In this document: positions 1-11,489 of the stretch, piece after piece
Layout of the letters: the number at the start of each line of letters is the position of its first letter
How positions within the stretch are numbered: position 1 is the stretch's first letter
Source: Gymnopilus junonius
Taxonomy: Eukaryota > Basidiomycota > Agaricomycetes > Agaricales > Galerinaceae
Direction of reading: 5' to 3'
DNA length: 64,000 bases
Assembly: GCA_015501075.1 (NCBI GenBank)
Contig: JADNYJ010000074.1
Span: 1 to 64,000, forward strand
Program-made: the position numbers and the translations under genes
The notes under the pieces: model-generated
What the model saw: only the letters and a program-made list of their open reading frames with translations
The model's database searches: none
What the model was told of the DNA's origin: nothing

Positions 1-216
1 TGCCGTGGATGAGTTTGGTTCCGATTCGGATCAAACTAGAACCCAGTGGCGGAGGCGGGATGGGGCATGCGGCATCTTCAAGTCCAACAGAACTAAGCAA
101 TTTTGTCGGTTTTGAAAAAAATGGCTACGTTTAGATAAAACAAACTTTCAGTTCATTTGTCCTCGCATAATTTTACAAAAGGTTTTTAAGAAATACTTTT
201 ACACAAAATTCAAATT

Positions 217-1833
217 TTAGAAACGGTTTCGGCTACAACGTACGCAAGCCAGAATGGAGCAGTGCCTGCAAATCTATATCAAAAATATAAGTACAGGCGA
301 CATCAAGTAAACAATCTAGAAAACTCGCCAATAGGAAATCGCGTAGGTGACAATTACATTCTTCGCACATTCCTCCACCATTGCGACGCGTCCAGCTATG
401 ACGATCACAATGGCGGTCATTCCGCATCGTTTGCACTCTTTCTTGAACCTGGCGTTCAATGACAGCCGGAGCGACGTTTTGGGCAGCCTGTGGTCCGAGC
501 TCATTTTCCACCCTTTGTTGCGCAGCCGCCAGAAGACGGTTTTCATCCCATCGAGGACAAGTGCAGTTTTTCCAGCGCTCAGCGCAGAGATAGCAGAACT
601 GCGTGCGACATCGGCAGGTCATATGGTAACATCCCAAATTGAGCTCTATGAGGGTTTGACAGCCAGGGCAGGTCTGCCAACCTTCTTGCTGAGCTAGGGC
701 ACGAAGCTCGATAGTAGCTGCGTTGACGATACAATCGTCGCCTTCATGGGACGCCTGCTTGCATATGGGGCAGGTGGAAGTCGCACATTGAGACAAATGA
801 TGCTCGAAGAGTCAGTGCCTCTAGAAGAACCCAAGAACTTTGAACAAATCGAATTGACGCAATAGATCCTGTCTTTGGAGAAGACACTAACTCAGCGTGT
901 TTCTCTTCGAAGAGCGCGCGTAATGCAGCTGAGATAAATGGAATGACTATGCTGATTTGAAGCGGTTGTTGGCAGCATCTGAGAGGAAAAAGCGATTCGT
1001 CGCGAGTGAAATTTTCGACAAGATCTTTAACACAGTCCCGACAGTAATGATGTCCGCATTGAGTGTGGAGGGCATTGACATATCGCATATTATCAAAGCA
1101 TATTGTGCAATTAACCCTAGAGTAATTTTAAGATGTGGGAAGGGGCGAAATAAGGCATAGGAAGGTCCTCACATTTTGTTGCGATTCACGCTAGGTCCTG
1201 CAGATGGGTTAACTCTGTTGGATTGAAAGGGCTTCATTTTTGAGATCATAAAACCAGAGCTCGCTCTGGGCAAGACAGTAGCGTCGCTAACGACAGTCTC
1301 TGTGTCTGACGAATCTTCGTCATCGTAATCCAGGGCTGCAACACTGATGAGCGAGTTTACGAGAAATTAGCGCAGGAGAATTTTAAGGGGAAAAGGGCCT
1401 ACTTCGACGGATCCGGATGCATAATGAATGCCCTATCTTCCAAGCGAGACTGAGTGGCATTAGGTGGCGGCAGCGCCTCACCGCGGGCTAACATTTCAGC
1501 TGCCCTCCGATCGTCAGCTGCAGCAAGCTCAGCGGTCATCAGAGCATCAACATATGCCCCATCAGTCGCCACGGCATCGGCGATGCTTTTCGCAACTTTC
1601 GCATCTTCAGCAATAGCGAGCAGTTGGCGGTAATGCTCGTATTGAACTTGGTGCGCGTATTCCTCATCAGTTAGAGGGGAGTCGGCGCGCGATTTACCCT
1701 TACGTCTATTCAGGACTTCGTCAAGATCTTCAAGTGCGAGTTTCACGATGAGGGCAGAAGTTTCAAAGTCGAGATCGTTATCGATGAAGATACCATGATC
1801 GACAAAAGATGGGACAGATGAAGCAAAAGACAT
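217..1833 (-). CDS. RBR-type (RING-IBR-RING) E3 ubiquitin ligase, suspected frameshifts
   Basis: Predicted RBR E3 ligase, which passes ubiquitin through a thioester on RING2. Exon 1 (1833 to about 1404) holds an acidic helical N-terminus common in mushroom RBR proteins; exon 2 (about 1345-1159) is acidic and Ser-rich. Exon 3 opens with RING1 (CTICFDNM..CGHHYCRDC). An IBR stretch follows (YCVNSICSKFLG, then CPICK), and then RING2 (CPGCQTLIEL..GCYHMTCRCRTQFCYLC). The C-terminus ends in a Cys-rich tail (CRHCSILACVRC..RNRF) read in a separate last exon, stop at 217-219. Between RING1 and RING2 the conserved residues change frame twice, near 886 and near 795. Each shift is explained by one missing base in a short run (TTT, CC), and I see no intron that would bridge them. 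Family call is secure; whether the gene is intact is open. Confidence 0.8.
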
Positions 1834-1873
1834 TTTTACTATGATCGGCGGCGATAACGCCGGAAATTGTCTG

Positions 1874-1931
1874 GCCTTTCAGACGTGAGGGAAGAAGGCG
1901 TAGACGGAAGGGAGCTTACGTCTGAAAGGCA
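1874..1931. repeat. Short inverted repeat upstream of the RBR gene
   Basis: The string gcctttcagacgt near 1875-1887 is repeated as its reverse complement acgtctgaaaggc near 1919-1931, with about 30 bases between. It lies just upstream of the RBR start codon. It could be a regulatory hairpin, a dimeric protein site or the ends of a tiny mobile element; I cannot tell which. Confidence 0.5.
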
Positions 1932-2720
1932 AGCCAAGTATCCTGTGGGTTCAAAACCGAAGAGGGATCCCTTTTATAACGAAAAACGAAAGTGCGCGTG
2001 TATCCGTTGAAAACGGTATTCTGGGTTCTTCTTTCCTCTTTTGCTTCTCCCTTTGATCCCCCGAAGGTAAGCTTTCCAGAGGTCTCGAGCCACAGGAGTA
2101 ACGACCCTTCCTCTGGAAAGTTATGCCGAGAATTGCAACGACGACGGTTCATGCATGTCTTCAACGTTGGGAGAAACATCCCTCCAAGTGGTTCTTATCC
2201 GGCCTCAGCTCTTGCTCGTCCTGGCTACTATACTGGCTTCAATTCCGCAGTCCGCTCCGAATCCAAGCTTGAAGGCTCTTTTTATAGATTAAGTTTTGGC
2301 AACTTTCCTTGAAGAAGTAATTCGTTAGCACTAGAGATGTCGGTCAGCAAACAGGCTCACCTTGAGAACTGCCCAAGCTAGGGCTGAGTTACGTGGGTTC
2401 TGCGATCTCTTTCTTGAACTTCAAGTTGCCTCTGCTAGTCGCTTTTCATTCTCCGACGAGAAAACATATAAAATATTATCTGTCGAGGCATAGAACATTT
2501 TCCAGTTGCCACGAGTGAGAACCTTTTAGCCAAGTAAATGCAGAAAACGATAAAATTGTGCAAGTAACGAAAAAAAGGAAGATCAAACTGCAAACCGATT
2601 TTCAACACAGGTATAGGTATTTGTCAAATTCACTTGATCCAAACAAGTGTTCGTCACTGTGACAGATCACTCCCGCCGAGTCCCGACGACAAGCTCACCT
2701 ATATTCTCTCTTTCAAAGCC
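1932..2720. other. Intergenic region between RBR and MICOS genes
   Basis: Contains short reading frames on both strands with no recognisable domain. It should hold the promoters of the divergent RBR (-) and MICOS (+) genes. I saw no clear repeat or RNA gene. Confidence 0.5.
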
Positions 2721-3839
2721 ATGTTCCGGTCTGCTGGAAGACTGGTAAGCGAGAGTTTTATTCAAAAACTATTTTTTTAGGATTGAAGGCCCTCATTTTT
2801 TAGCCAAGAAGGTTACTTCTGTCTGCGGCAGTCGCTGGAGCAGTTGCGGGGGTTCCTGATCCTTCCAAGGTCTGTCCGTGACCTGACCTTTGTTCTTGAG
2901 AAGGTATTGTCTAATTGCCATGGCCTTGTGATAATAGCTCCCAATATACCACCAACCGGACCCTGAAATCGTCCTCGTAGAATCTCCCTCTCGACTCGAG
3001 CAAGAAATTGGTGTCGTTCGCGGAAGAGTAACTAGCGCATATGAGGATGTACATGCCCATGTCCAAGGGTGGGTCTCAAAATGGATTGGCGTAGAACACG
3101 CCGTAGAAAGTTGGTTTTTACACCTTCATTTTCATAATTCAACTTTGACACGTCTTTGTGTATCGAATTAGACCGAGTCAAATCCATCATCTCTCCAGAC
3201 GAAGCTGTAACACCTGGTCTACTCTACGTTGGCGTCGCAACTCTTACAGGCTCCATTCTCGCCCGGAACCGCCTCTTCTTCCGACTCGTGCTCCCACCCG
3301 CCTTCCTTGTCCTATCAGCCAACCACTTCCTCCCCAAAACCACACACAACCTTTCAACCTACCTCGGCAGCCTGGAGGAGACCTATTTCCCCACTTTGGC
3401 CCAGAAACATGACGTGGCAAATGCGCATACGCAAATGACCTGGGAGAGGGTGAAAGAGGCGACTCAGAGTGGACGGGATCGAATTAATCGTGGTGCGACG
3501 GTGGCTGTTGACAAAGTGCAGGAGGTGACAGGTCTCAAGCTGAAGGAGACGCTTGGATGGCAGCAGAAGCAAGTGGAAAAGGTGGAAAAGGCTGTTGTGC
3601 ATACCAAGGACGCTATCGTGGAGAAGGTGGCAGAAAAGGTGCACGAGGCTGAGAAGACGGCTAAGGATGCCCAGAGGAAGATTGTAGGTGAGGCGGAAGC
3701 GATTGAGAAGGAGATTGAGATCCAAGTTGAGGCCGCAGATAAGAAGGTCGAGAAAAACGAGGATGTTGTAAAGTCGCTGGTATGTGACTTCTGGATCTTG
3801 TTCGTCGTAACATAGAGCTTACATTGTTCCTTTCAGTGA
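2721..3839 (+). CDS. MICOS complex subunit, Mic26/Mic27 (apolipoprotein O-like) family
   Basis: Mitochondrial inner-membrane protein of the MICOS complex, which shapes crista junctions; Mic26/27 proteins bind cardiolipin and Mic10. Model: exons 2721-2744, 2804-2869, 2938-3109, 3172-3779 and 3837-3839, closing in frame. The N-terminus (MFRSAGRL, then PRRLLLSAAVAGAVAGV) resembles a mitochondrial presequence plus hydrophobic segment. The family core follows: LPIYHQPDPEIVLVESP, an amphipathic stretch ending WIGVEHAVE, and NRVKSIISPDEAVTPGLLYV leading into hydrophobic segments (VGVATLTGSILARN; RLVLPPAFLVLSANHF). The C-terminal part is a long charged coiled coil (repeated EKVEKAV/KVAEKVHEAEK). The last intron falls directly before the stop, so the final coding exon is just TGA. 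All junctions are GT..AG with matching phase. Confidence 0.88.
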
Positions 3840-3999
3840 TTATACTGCCACGGTGTCGAGGCCCCAGGACATCAGGAGACTTTAGAGTCTACATTACTCA
3901 CAAAATAGACCATCTTTTTTTCCGAGCTGGCAAAGTGGGGCTCGGCCTCACCTGCTAAATCCTACATATCTAAAGTCGACAGAAGGCCGCAGTTTTCCG

Positions 4000-6021
4000 G
4001 TCTTCAAAGATTGGTCTAATTTAGGGTTTAAAGGTTGTTTCGGTTCTCTGTTGTGGAGACCAAAACTATCTAGGTTATTTGAAGTGATCCTGGTGACCAA
4101 TTGTGTACCAACGACAGTGGGTGCCGGAGGGACGATTATCAACAACTTCGGATCAACAAACTGTTGCCGATGATCTATGTGCGGGGTGATCCAGAGGCTT
4201 GGAGGGAATGTGTGACTTGTTCCTCGCGCTGTTGGGCGTCGGTATGTTGATCGAAGTCAGACTGAAAGCTTTGCTTTATGGCCGAGTCATGGTTGAAGAG
4301 GCGAAGGCAGACTCGACAAATAGGCGGATTGCTGGCAAGAGTTGCGGAGCATCCGGAGTAAGCGCTGCGTCGTCATGAGGTGGTAAGGGCAGTTACTGAT
4401 GCGGATGAGTGATCAGTCCAGCTTGTGTCTGACACTGAAGGAGCGATTACCTCAAGGATGCTCTTACAGCAAAGCGGGTTGGAGCGAGGAACTGGCGGAA
4501 GGAAATCGCCTGTGAAGTGCAATCCAAGGTCAGAATTCGTTTAGCGCTAGAGGTGGCAACTCACGAACCGTTGTCTCTTCAGGATCAACGACATCGTAAC
4601 ATAGACACCTTCCAAAAATCCAGCAGGGATCGACACTCATGGTTATATTTGCAAGGGATGGCTTGATGTAGGTAAGCCAATGGATGTTGTTGGGGCGGAA
4701 AGAATGACGCTCACAAGTTCAACTCATATCTTGGAGAGAACTTCAGGCTGGCTGATTCTAGATAGCTCCAGTATATGGGGGATTTTATAACGCTAGGACT
4801 AGAAACCTGGCACTCAGAATCACTTCCTTCTTGACGTTCACAGTGTATCTCTTGCCATCATAAAGAAACTCAACAGCTTCGGCGCCTCGTTGTTCGTTCC
4901 CTTTGGCTTCCTTAAATGAAATACGCAATACGAGTGCACTGGGGAGAACCTTGACAAATTTGAACGCGTCAGAAATGGTTTACGAAGTGAAAAAAAGCTT
5001 TACATTATGTAAGGTTCGGGCGGTGAATGTTTGGAAGAAGGTATGCATTTGCAGCATCAGAATGTTTCCAAGTCTTTGGGTCCAAATTCGATGCTGCAAT
5101 CCCTGTCCCGGTAATCTTTAAATCAAATGAGTACCACACTGAGTTAGAATAGCAAGCTTTATTTCATTACCCAAGAAAGGTATACAAACAGTTATACAAA
5201 TGCCTTTACAATTCAACGATAGATGGGGTAGGGTATATACATCACCAATATAAGGGTCTTTGATCAACTTCAAGCCTTGATTAACCATTGTTTCCTGGAA
5301 GAGTAAGTCCTCCTTGCGAAGATGAGGAGGGATGACAACTTGAATTGGGCCCGATTTTCCACAAGATTCATCAGTAAAGTTGCGAGAGTACACATCCGTT
5401 TGTTCTTTCCCCGGGAGATGGACACTATGAGATCCAATGCATGTTCAGATACCAGATAGAAGAAGAAATATATTCCCGTCACATACCATTCCGCTTTATT
5501 AGTATATTTCTTGTAATCCGCTCAATTCCATCCTGGGTTTCCGAGCTTCTCGAAGTTGTTGATATCTGCTGCGTGCGGCTTACTCCAATAGTAAAAATTC
5601 ATGGCAGAAGTTCCACCTAAAATGACACTAAGTCTGGAGAATATCACTCGAGGGTTTGTAAAGACGGACCCATCCCTTTGCCTCGGGCCCAGAGAAGCTG
5701 CTTATTGTGCAATTCTTTTTGCTTGGAAGTCATAAAGGCCCAATCATACCATGCAAATACGACTTGAAATAAGGGCATGCTAGACATATACCTACTAGAG
5801 GGTCTCCTAAGGTGTGGGCAAATTGAGCTGGGACGCCGATTTTAAAATCTCCCAAGATATCTACACGGGTTCTCCGACAAACGAACGGCTGCAGGCAATC
5901 CAGCAGTCTGAGGAACATCAGAAAATTAAAACTAAGGGCAGGACTGCACACCGACGCCTCCACCAATAACTATATGGTCAAAGGCCTTCTGTGCAACATC
6001 TTCGATGCTTTTAAATGGCAT
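4000..6021 (-). pseudogene. GMC oxidoreductase (aryl-alcohol oxidase-like), decayed
   Basis: FAD-dependent GMC oxidoreductases of this type oxidise alcohols and make H2O2 for peroxidases. The start (6021) gives an N-terminus leading to the FAD-binding motif DHIVIGGGV. After an intron comes TAGLPAAVRLSENP. Farther on are IGVPAQFAHTLGDP, then YDWAF..ARGKGMG, GGTSAMNFYYW (family motif GGSSAxN) and NFEKLGNPGWN. Later pieces include GPIQVVIPPHLRKEDLLFQE, EFLYDGKRYTVNVKKEVILSA and KSP. These lie in different frames and are interrupted: WN is followed by TGA where the family has Trp, and there is a stop after CRYLGRF. The C-terminal third (about 4000-4700) is barely recognisable. Unlike other genes here, this one has true stop codons as well as frame changes, so it is a real pseudogene. 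Confidence 0.75.
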
Positions 6022-6349
6022 CTCTTGGAGAGTATGATGAATGAAAAATGCAAGTAGAACCTAGAGAAAACGATGATAAGTCGTTTCCCTTATTTATAGC
6101 AAACATGCATCAATGCTGGAATTGGAATTGGAATTGTGTTTTATTTATATCATAGGCTTGTTTTACATGACATTGTTTATCGCCTATGTAGTGTGACACG
6201 GTATGACTCAGTTAATACTCTAAGTGTCCGTTTTTTATCTACTTTTGTCGTTACATCCCGTGGTTTTTATCTAATCATGGCTTTGCGATCCGATATCGCT
6301 ATCGCTAGGGTTAGGAATGGTCACCCTTGCTACTCCCGGAGTTAAGCTA
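6022..6349. other. Intergenic, AT-rich, no gene seen
   Basis: Holds gctatatatagc (about 6344-6355) followed by an ATG after some 30 bases, which looks like a TATA box, but the frame after it is short. It may be part of the repeat that follows. No domain recognised. Confidence 0.35.
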
Positions 6350-6945
6350 TATATAGCATCCTACATCATTCTACGCAACACCCCATCATGCAGGTAATCG
6401 TTGTCGGCAGCGTGATCCTCGGCAGCCGGTTGCCGTTGAATCCTGAGCAGTTTAGTCCTCGCAGACTTGTCCTTTCGGGTCGGCTTTAGCCGTCTTTGAT
6501 GTCGGAATGTCAAACTTCCACCTTGTGGTCCAGTTGGTCTTGCAGACAGGGGACTGGTTTACCAGCCTCGGCAATTACCAGGTCATTTGACCCCGTCCCT
6601 ATCCTTCCAGCTCCCCACGTGCTTCTCGGCAATACCAGCTTTTCACTGGCAAGGAGAGTAACATCACCATAATTTCATCAACAAGGTCAGCAAGCGTGGG
6701 TACATCATTATCGGCCGCTGTGGCTCTATTTGGTCCGACCGCACCTAAGTATACCGACAGCATTCTTAAAGCCTTCCCAAACACAAGCTATTTTACCACG
6801 GTGTCACCCGGGGGCGTGTGAAATGTCACATGGTGTCTAAAGTGTTTTAACCATGTAACCGGCAGGGTTCGAACTTGTGTCCTACTGACTAACCTAGGGT
6901 TATTCCGCGATGGTGCCACCTGAGCCACCGCGGCCCCTGCATCAA
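6350..6945 (-). mobile_element. Candidate tRNA-derived SINE (or tRNA relic)
   Basis: Read on the minus strand from about 6940, the sequence starts gccgcggtggctcaggtggc, which resembles a tRNA 5' half with a pol III A box (TGGCTCAGGTGG). About 45 bases later comes acaagttcgaaccctgcc, a good B box (GTTCGAACC). The two halves do not fold into a complete acceptor stem, so a functional tRNA is unlikely. A tRNA-like head followed by unrelated sequence is the build of a SINE. Only one copy is in the window and the 3' end is not defined. Confidence 0.45.
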
Positions 6946-8786
6946 TGCTATTAGCGAGTTCGCAATGTACTTTTCGCCTTATATCTGCTTTTGCCCATTT
7001 TTGAGGAGCTGAATGCGGCTTTCGGGACAACTTTCGGAACACGGCGCTCTGCATAACATGGCACGAATGTGTAATGACTAGTGTGAAAAGACCAATTTAC
7101 TGTTCTCACTTTCCACATCTTGAGTTGAATCTGCAGAGATCCTTTTGACATTATATCCACAAATTGCAGTTGTCTGGAGAAGCGTTTCAACATCAGGAGT
7201 CATTGAAAATCTTTATCTACTCGAATAGGCGGTTATATAGCATATTGTTTTTCTTCGCCTGACAAGAGCAAACTGTCTTATGAGAGGGATAGTGCAGCAG
7301 CGTGAATAGTGGCAAGCTCGAGATCGTTTCAGGATGTTGACACTTACGTACATTCCAAAAACCGCACTGAACTTTCAGTGAAAGCTTGGAGCTTCGAGGC
7401 TGGTTAAACCATCCAATGGGAACCTATTTCCGATTGCAGAGTTTGACAGAGTTGGTTTTGATTGTTAACATAATCACTCATCGTCAAATAAAGAAATGCA
7501 TGGGTCCCAAGATCCCGATCCACAGGCGTCAGTGTGAGCCTGATCTGAAACTGAAAAAACCGTCAAAGGAGGTGGCAGAAACATCTCAAGCCTTTCTACA
7601 CAGCAATTGCTGCCGTGGCGTACAGCTCGATACTTACTCATCTCTGACTAACTCGAAAGGGCGCTCATCCTCGTGCAAGATATGATTTGTGTTAAAATCA
7701 ACGACTTGGAGCTCGCATCGCCTCGACAAGTACGGGGATCCGGGGGCTGTCCCTTTTCTCAAGAACCCTGCAGCATCACGTGTCTATCTGTGGCCAGGGC
7801 AGTGACCTGCAGTGACTGGAGTACTGGCGTTAGGACACTGCTTTGCTCCATCCCAGAGCTTCATGTTCCCAGGATTATCATATCGACTAAAGTACAGATA
7901 AGAGCAACGGAAGGAGTGTCTTATCTGCGAAAAGTATTTGAAATTTGTCCCTAATTTTTGATAATAATAAATGTATTCGATGATTCCATGTATTTCTTTC
8001 AAAGAAATAGCTAGCCTCATAGTACGCCGCTTGCATGTCCACACAGTGGTGTAATTTCTATGTGAGGTGAGTTGTTGGTGTTTTGTCTTCTCCATGAGGC
8101 ATGTGATAGGTAGACTTCTCGGCAGTCGAGACTTCAATGACTGGCAGTCAAGCCCACGTATTGGACCTTTTCGGCGATTACCCCAGGAAGGAGAAGTGTA
8201 GAATTGCAACGTTAACGATCCGATGGTTGGTTTAGAGAACGAAAATAACATCCATCTTTCTGCATTGCAAGTCATACATAACGTCATCATCTAGTTCCTC
8301 AAGAGAGGAAATGGGAGCTCGCTATCTTCGATTGTTGGATGGGGAGAGAAGAAATGGCCTTACAGCATAGCGAGCCAAAAAAAAAAGGAGTAACTATCTT
8401 CTGCGCTTTGCATACCAGAGTCGAAGTGTTACATAGAACATCCAAGGTAAAAATAACAGAAGGCTCCAGATAATGGCTGTCATGAGTATGTTGAATTCAT
8501 AAGAAACATTGCGTCGTAAAGGAGTGTAAGGATGGTAGAGAAAAAGTGACTATCTACTAATACTACTTAAAAAATTGATGCGACGGGAGTGAGTGGACTG
8601 GGGAGATAAGACGACAGAGTCATGGTGGATGAGAAGGAAAAGGGATGAACAGAATTCTGACTTTGTACCTATGTATGTATGCAAAAACAATCGCAGAAGA
8701 ATCACAGCTGAAGGGAGTGTAGAAATGAATTTGAAATGAGGGTGACAATACTCCAAGGAAGATGAAAAAGACAAAAACAGGAAGAA
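6946..8786. other. Intergenic, no convincing gene
   Basis: Minus-strand ATG at 7201-7203 lies about 30 bases downstream of a TATA-like ggttatatagc (about 7230-7240) and opens a 41-codon frame with no known domain. The longer minus frame 7784-8290 has no domain, no splice support and an unlikely composition. Otherwise I see nothing here apart from the probable 3' end of the gene at 8787. Confidence 0.4.
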
Positions 8787-9998
8787 TCATCTCCTAGCAA
8801 CGCGCTTTCTTTCCCGCCCGTCCTCTTCAACATCCATGTCCTCGGAATTCATCTGGATGACGCTAATGTTCGAATTATGGGGTTGTAATTGAGGGAGGTT
8901 CCTTGAGCTCCTGTTTCTCCGTCTGCCGAGACTCGAGCCGGTGGTACCTGCAAACACACTAGCATTCGTGCCGGCAAGGCCGCCTGGGGAGGAAACAGTG
9001 GAAGAAGGACCGCCGATAGATATCGCAGGGTTGTCAAGCATCATCATTACAGCATGACGCCGTTTCGCACCAGCCCCGATCATGATAGGCGGCTGCTCTG
9101 AGAAAGAAACCGAATCTGAAGTAGAGAAGGACTCCGTGACGTGCGATGCAGAATGATGGAATGGGGGTATCGAGGTCTGGGGAGCCTCCTTCGTTGACGA
9201 TGGTCGGGACTTCATCGAGCGTGTTCCTGGTCGAGATGAAGGTCCCGATGGAGGAGGTGAAGGGGATGAAGGTTCTGAAATCACTCCTGGATGGGAAACG
9301 GGTGAGTTCGGAGTTGGGAGAGTTGTAGTCTAGGGTGGGTATAGCGTCATCAATCAGATAAAAAAATTCAGAGGAAATTTACACAACAAAGGGGCCACAT
9401 ACCATAGGATCCTTTAACCGATTAGTTGAAGCGCTTGAAGATAATGGTACAGATTTCTTGCCCTTGCCTTCCGATTTCAAGACAGCTGGTACGGTAACAG
9501 AACGGGGGTTAGCTGGGCGCGGGGCCGTAGTAACGCGTTCCTTGTCCTTCTCCCTCTCCTCTTCTTCATCCTCTTCCTCTTCCCGAGCTTTGATTGCGTC
9601 CATCCTAGCCTCTGTCCAGTCCATCACCCGCCCTATCGTCATGCCACCACCTTCCACAGCGCTGGATGAACCCGTGGGTGACTGCCCGATGTCACTCGCC
9701 GAGACACCTTGCTGAACGAAGTTGAGTAAATCTTGACAAGCAGCGGCGTATCCTGCATTATAAGCCCTCTTCGCGTTCTTCCTCGACGAGCGGTACAGTG
9801 TTGTTATGCTTAGAGCAGCACCTGTTTGTATGATGAAAATTGAAGACGATAGATGGATTGGTCAGTGCCTTTGTTCCCTTGGGAAAGTGAGAAAGAAAAG
9901 GAGACAATACCTTTGAAGTCATTGAGAAGTTCCTTCTCCGCATTCTGTTGGGACGTTGGAAGTGAATTTGCGAGTGTGTTGAGGTTGAGACTCTCCAT
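8787..9998 (-). CDS. Conserved basidiomycete protein, possibly HAPSTR1/TAPR1-like
   Basis: Model: exons 9998-9911, 9821-9403 and 9329-8787, in frame, 349 residues. The N-terminus (MESLNLNTLANSLPTSQQ) leads into a helical block (ALSITTLYRSSRKNAKRAYN, then AGYAAACQDLLNFVQQG). This pattern of tracking helix plus AGY..CQDLL recalls the HAPSTR1 (C16orf72) family, but I hold that link loosely. Next come GGGMTIGRVMDWTEARMDAI and a Glu/Asp/Lys run of about 20 residues. The second half is Ser/Pro-rich and disordered, and it ends in a basic patch (GRERKRVARR) that could be a nuclear signal. No catalytic domain is visible. The clean exon phases and the conserved look of the N-terminal helices make a real gene very likely. 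Confidence 0.8.
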
Positions 9999-11489
9999 TG
10001 GGATGAAGGTCAGGATGAAGAACCAAGATGTAAATCGAAACGGGTTCCTAAAGCGGGTCGGTGATTATGTAAGCAACATTATACTTGATACATAAATCTT
10101 GAAATTTAGAGAATTTTCAAGCAAATCGTAAATCAGCATTTACTACAATGTAAAACTTCCTGGGATACTGAGATAAAATTTTTCGAATTTTAAAAGTGCA
10201 TTGAAAACTTTGAACAGAATTCTTTCCGTTTGGTCCGTGACCCGCCTGAGTCACGCAGAACAAACTGAACAATGGTTTGATGCGCCTCCTGGCGTTTGCT
10301 CCTTGCTTCCGACACGAGTCATGCTATATGTATCGACCATTATCCGCGTTCACAAACGTGGAATCCTGTCCTAGGCTGCGGTACCTTTCTAACAAGCACA
10401 ACGGCCTTCACTGGTACCATCGTCGGATTAACACGCTTTTGTCCAGTTGCCTTGCCGTGCTATGGCCGCAACCACCGATCTATTCCGAGCCCATGATAAT
10501 AGGATCCTGGTCTGACGGACTGACGGATTTGATTCTGAGTAGATCGATAATCAACCGCCATTTACGGACGCATTTAACGGGATTCTCCCGTCAGCGGAAG
10601 CTGTCCTACTCTCGGTTTATTTCCGTACACTTGACAGTTGGGATGACCTATTAAACGTGGTTCACGCATTTTTTTTGTTTCCACCTTCTTGCCAATTCTC
10701 TTTCTTTTTACCCCACAACTCTCTCCGTACTTTGTCTTCTGTCAAGAATAACACTTCGGTCTTTTGAAGAGAAGCACTTTTCTTCGTTTCACAATAGCGC
10801 TAACAAACGAAGGTTTCCAGAACACGTCCGTGGCACAATGCCAGGCCATCACGGTTGTATTACCTACCTCCCTTGTTCCTCACGCGTGTGATACTAGATG
10901 CTTGAGGCGCCCATTTTACTCCTGTCCAGGTATCAAATGCGTGATAAGGATTGGATTTAATGGTTCTTAGCTATCGACCACTGGGGGTCACGGTGTCTGC
11001 ACACTATTTCATAAGATCCCGTTGAGTTGAGGGAATTTCCAAGCATGTTCACCCAGCTATGTATGTTCATTCCATGTTCTAAGCGCGTTGCTCAAGTATG
11101 TCTGCAGTACTGGCCTCCGCTTTCAACTCTGGCTACTCTGCCTATGCTAACCCGGGTATTTTCCAAGCTCAGGACCCATACCGATTGCCAAGAAGACGGG
11201 ATACGAAGATTCATACTGTAGTTGCGCTTTCCGTAGCTCAGCCTGTGCTTGGAACAGTGAGGATGCAACGCTTTTCATTCTATTCCACCTCTGCACGACC
11301 ATACTTGCCAGCCCCAATCCACGCTGTTTCCATGTTTCTGACGCTGACATCAACTTGAAACACTTTTTATAGTAGAGCAATCTTCCCTCCGCAAGTTCGC
11401 CTTCATTTCCTGTTCCAATCCTACAATTACTTGTGAGTATTACCATTGGCGATTCTATCTCTACTGAAGCAGGCTTTCTTCATAGTTCC
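9999..11489. other. Intergenic between divergent genes at 9998 and 11490
   Basis: Short frames at 10277-10654, 10764-10970 and 11098-11358 have no recognisable domain. The G-domain gene may have one or more 5' exons here, because its first domain residue is preceded by an ordinary linker rather than an obvious N-terminus. Confidence 0.4.

Noticed and set aside
6240..6350. Possible 5S rRNA (phrases catcccgt and gagttaagc)
   Set aside because: The two phrases are about 90 bases apart instead of about 15, and the rest of the 5S consensus and its helices are absent.
7784..8290. 168-codon minus-strand frame as a gene
   Set aside because: No domain, no splice logic and atypical composition; it probably reflects chance lack of stops.
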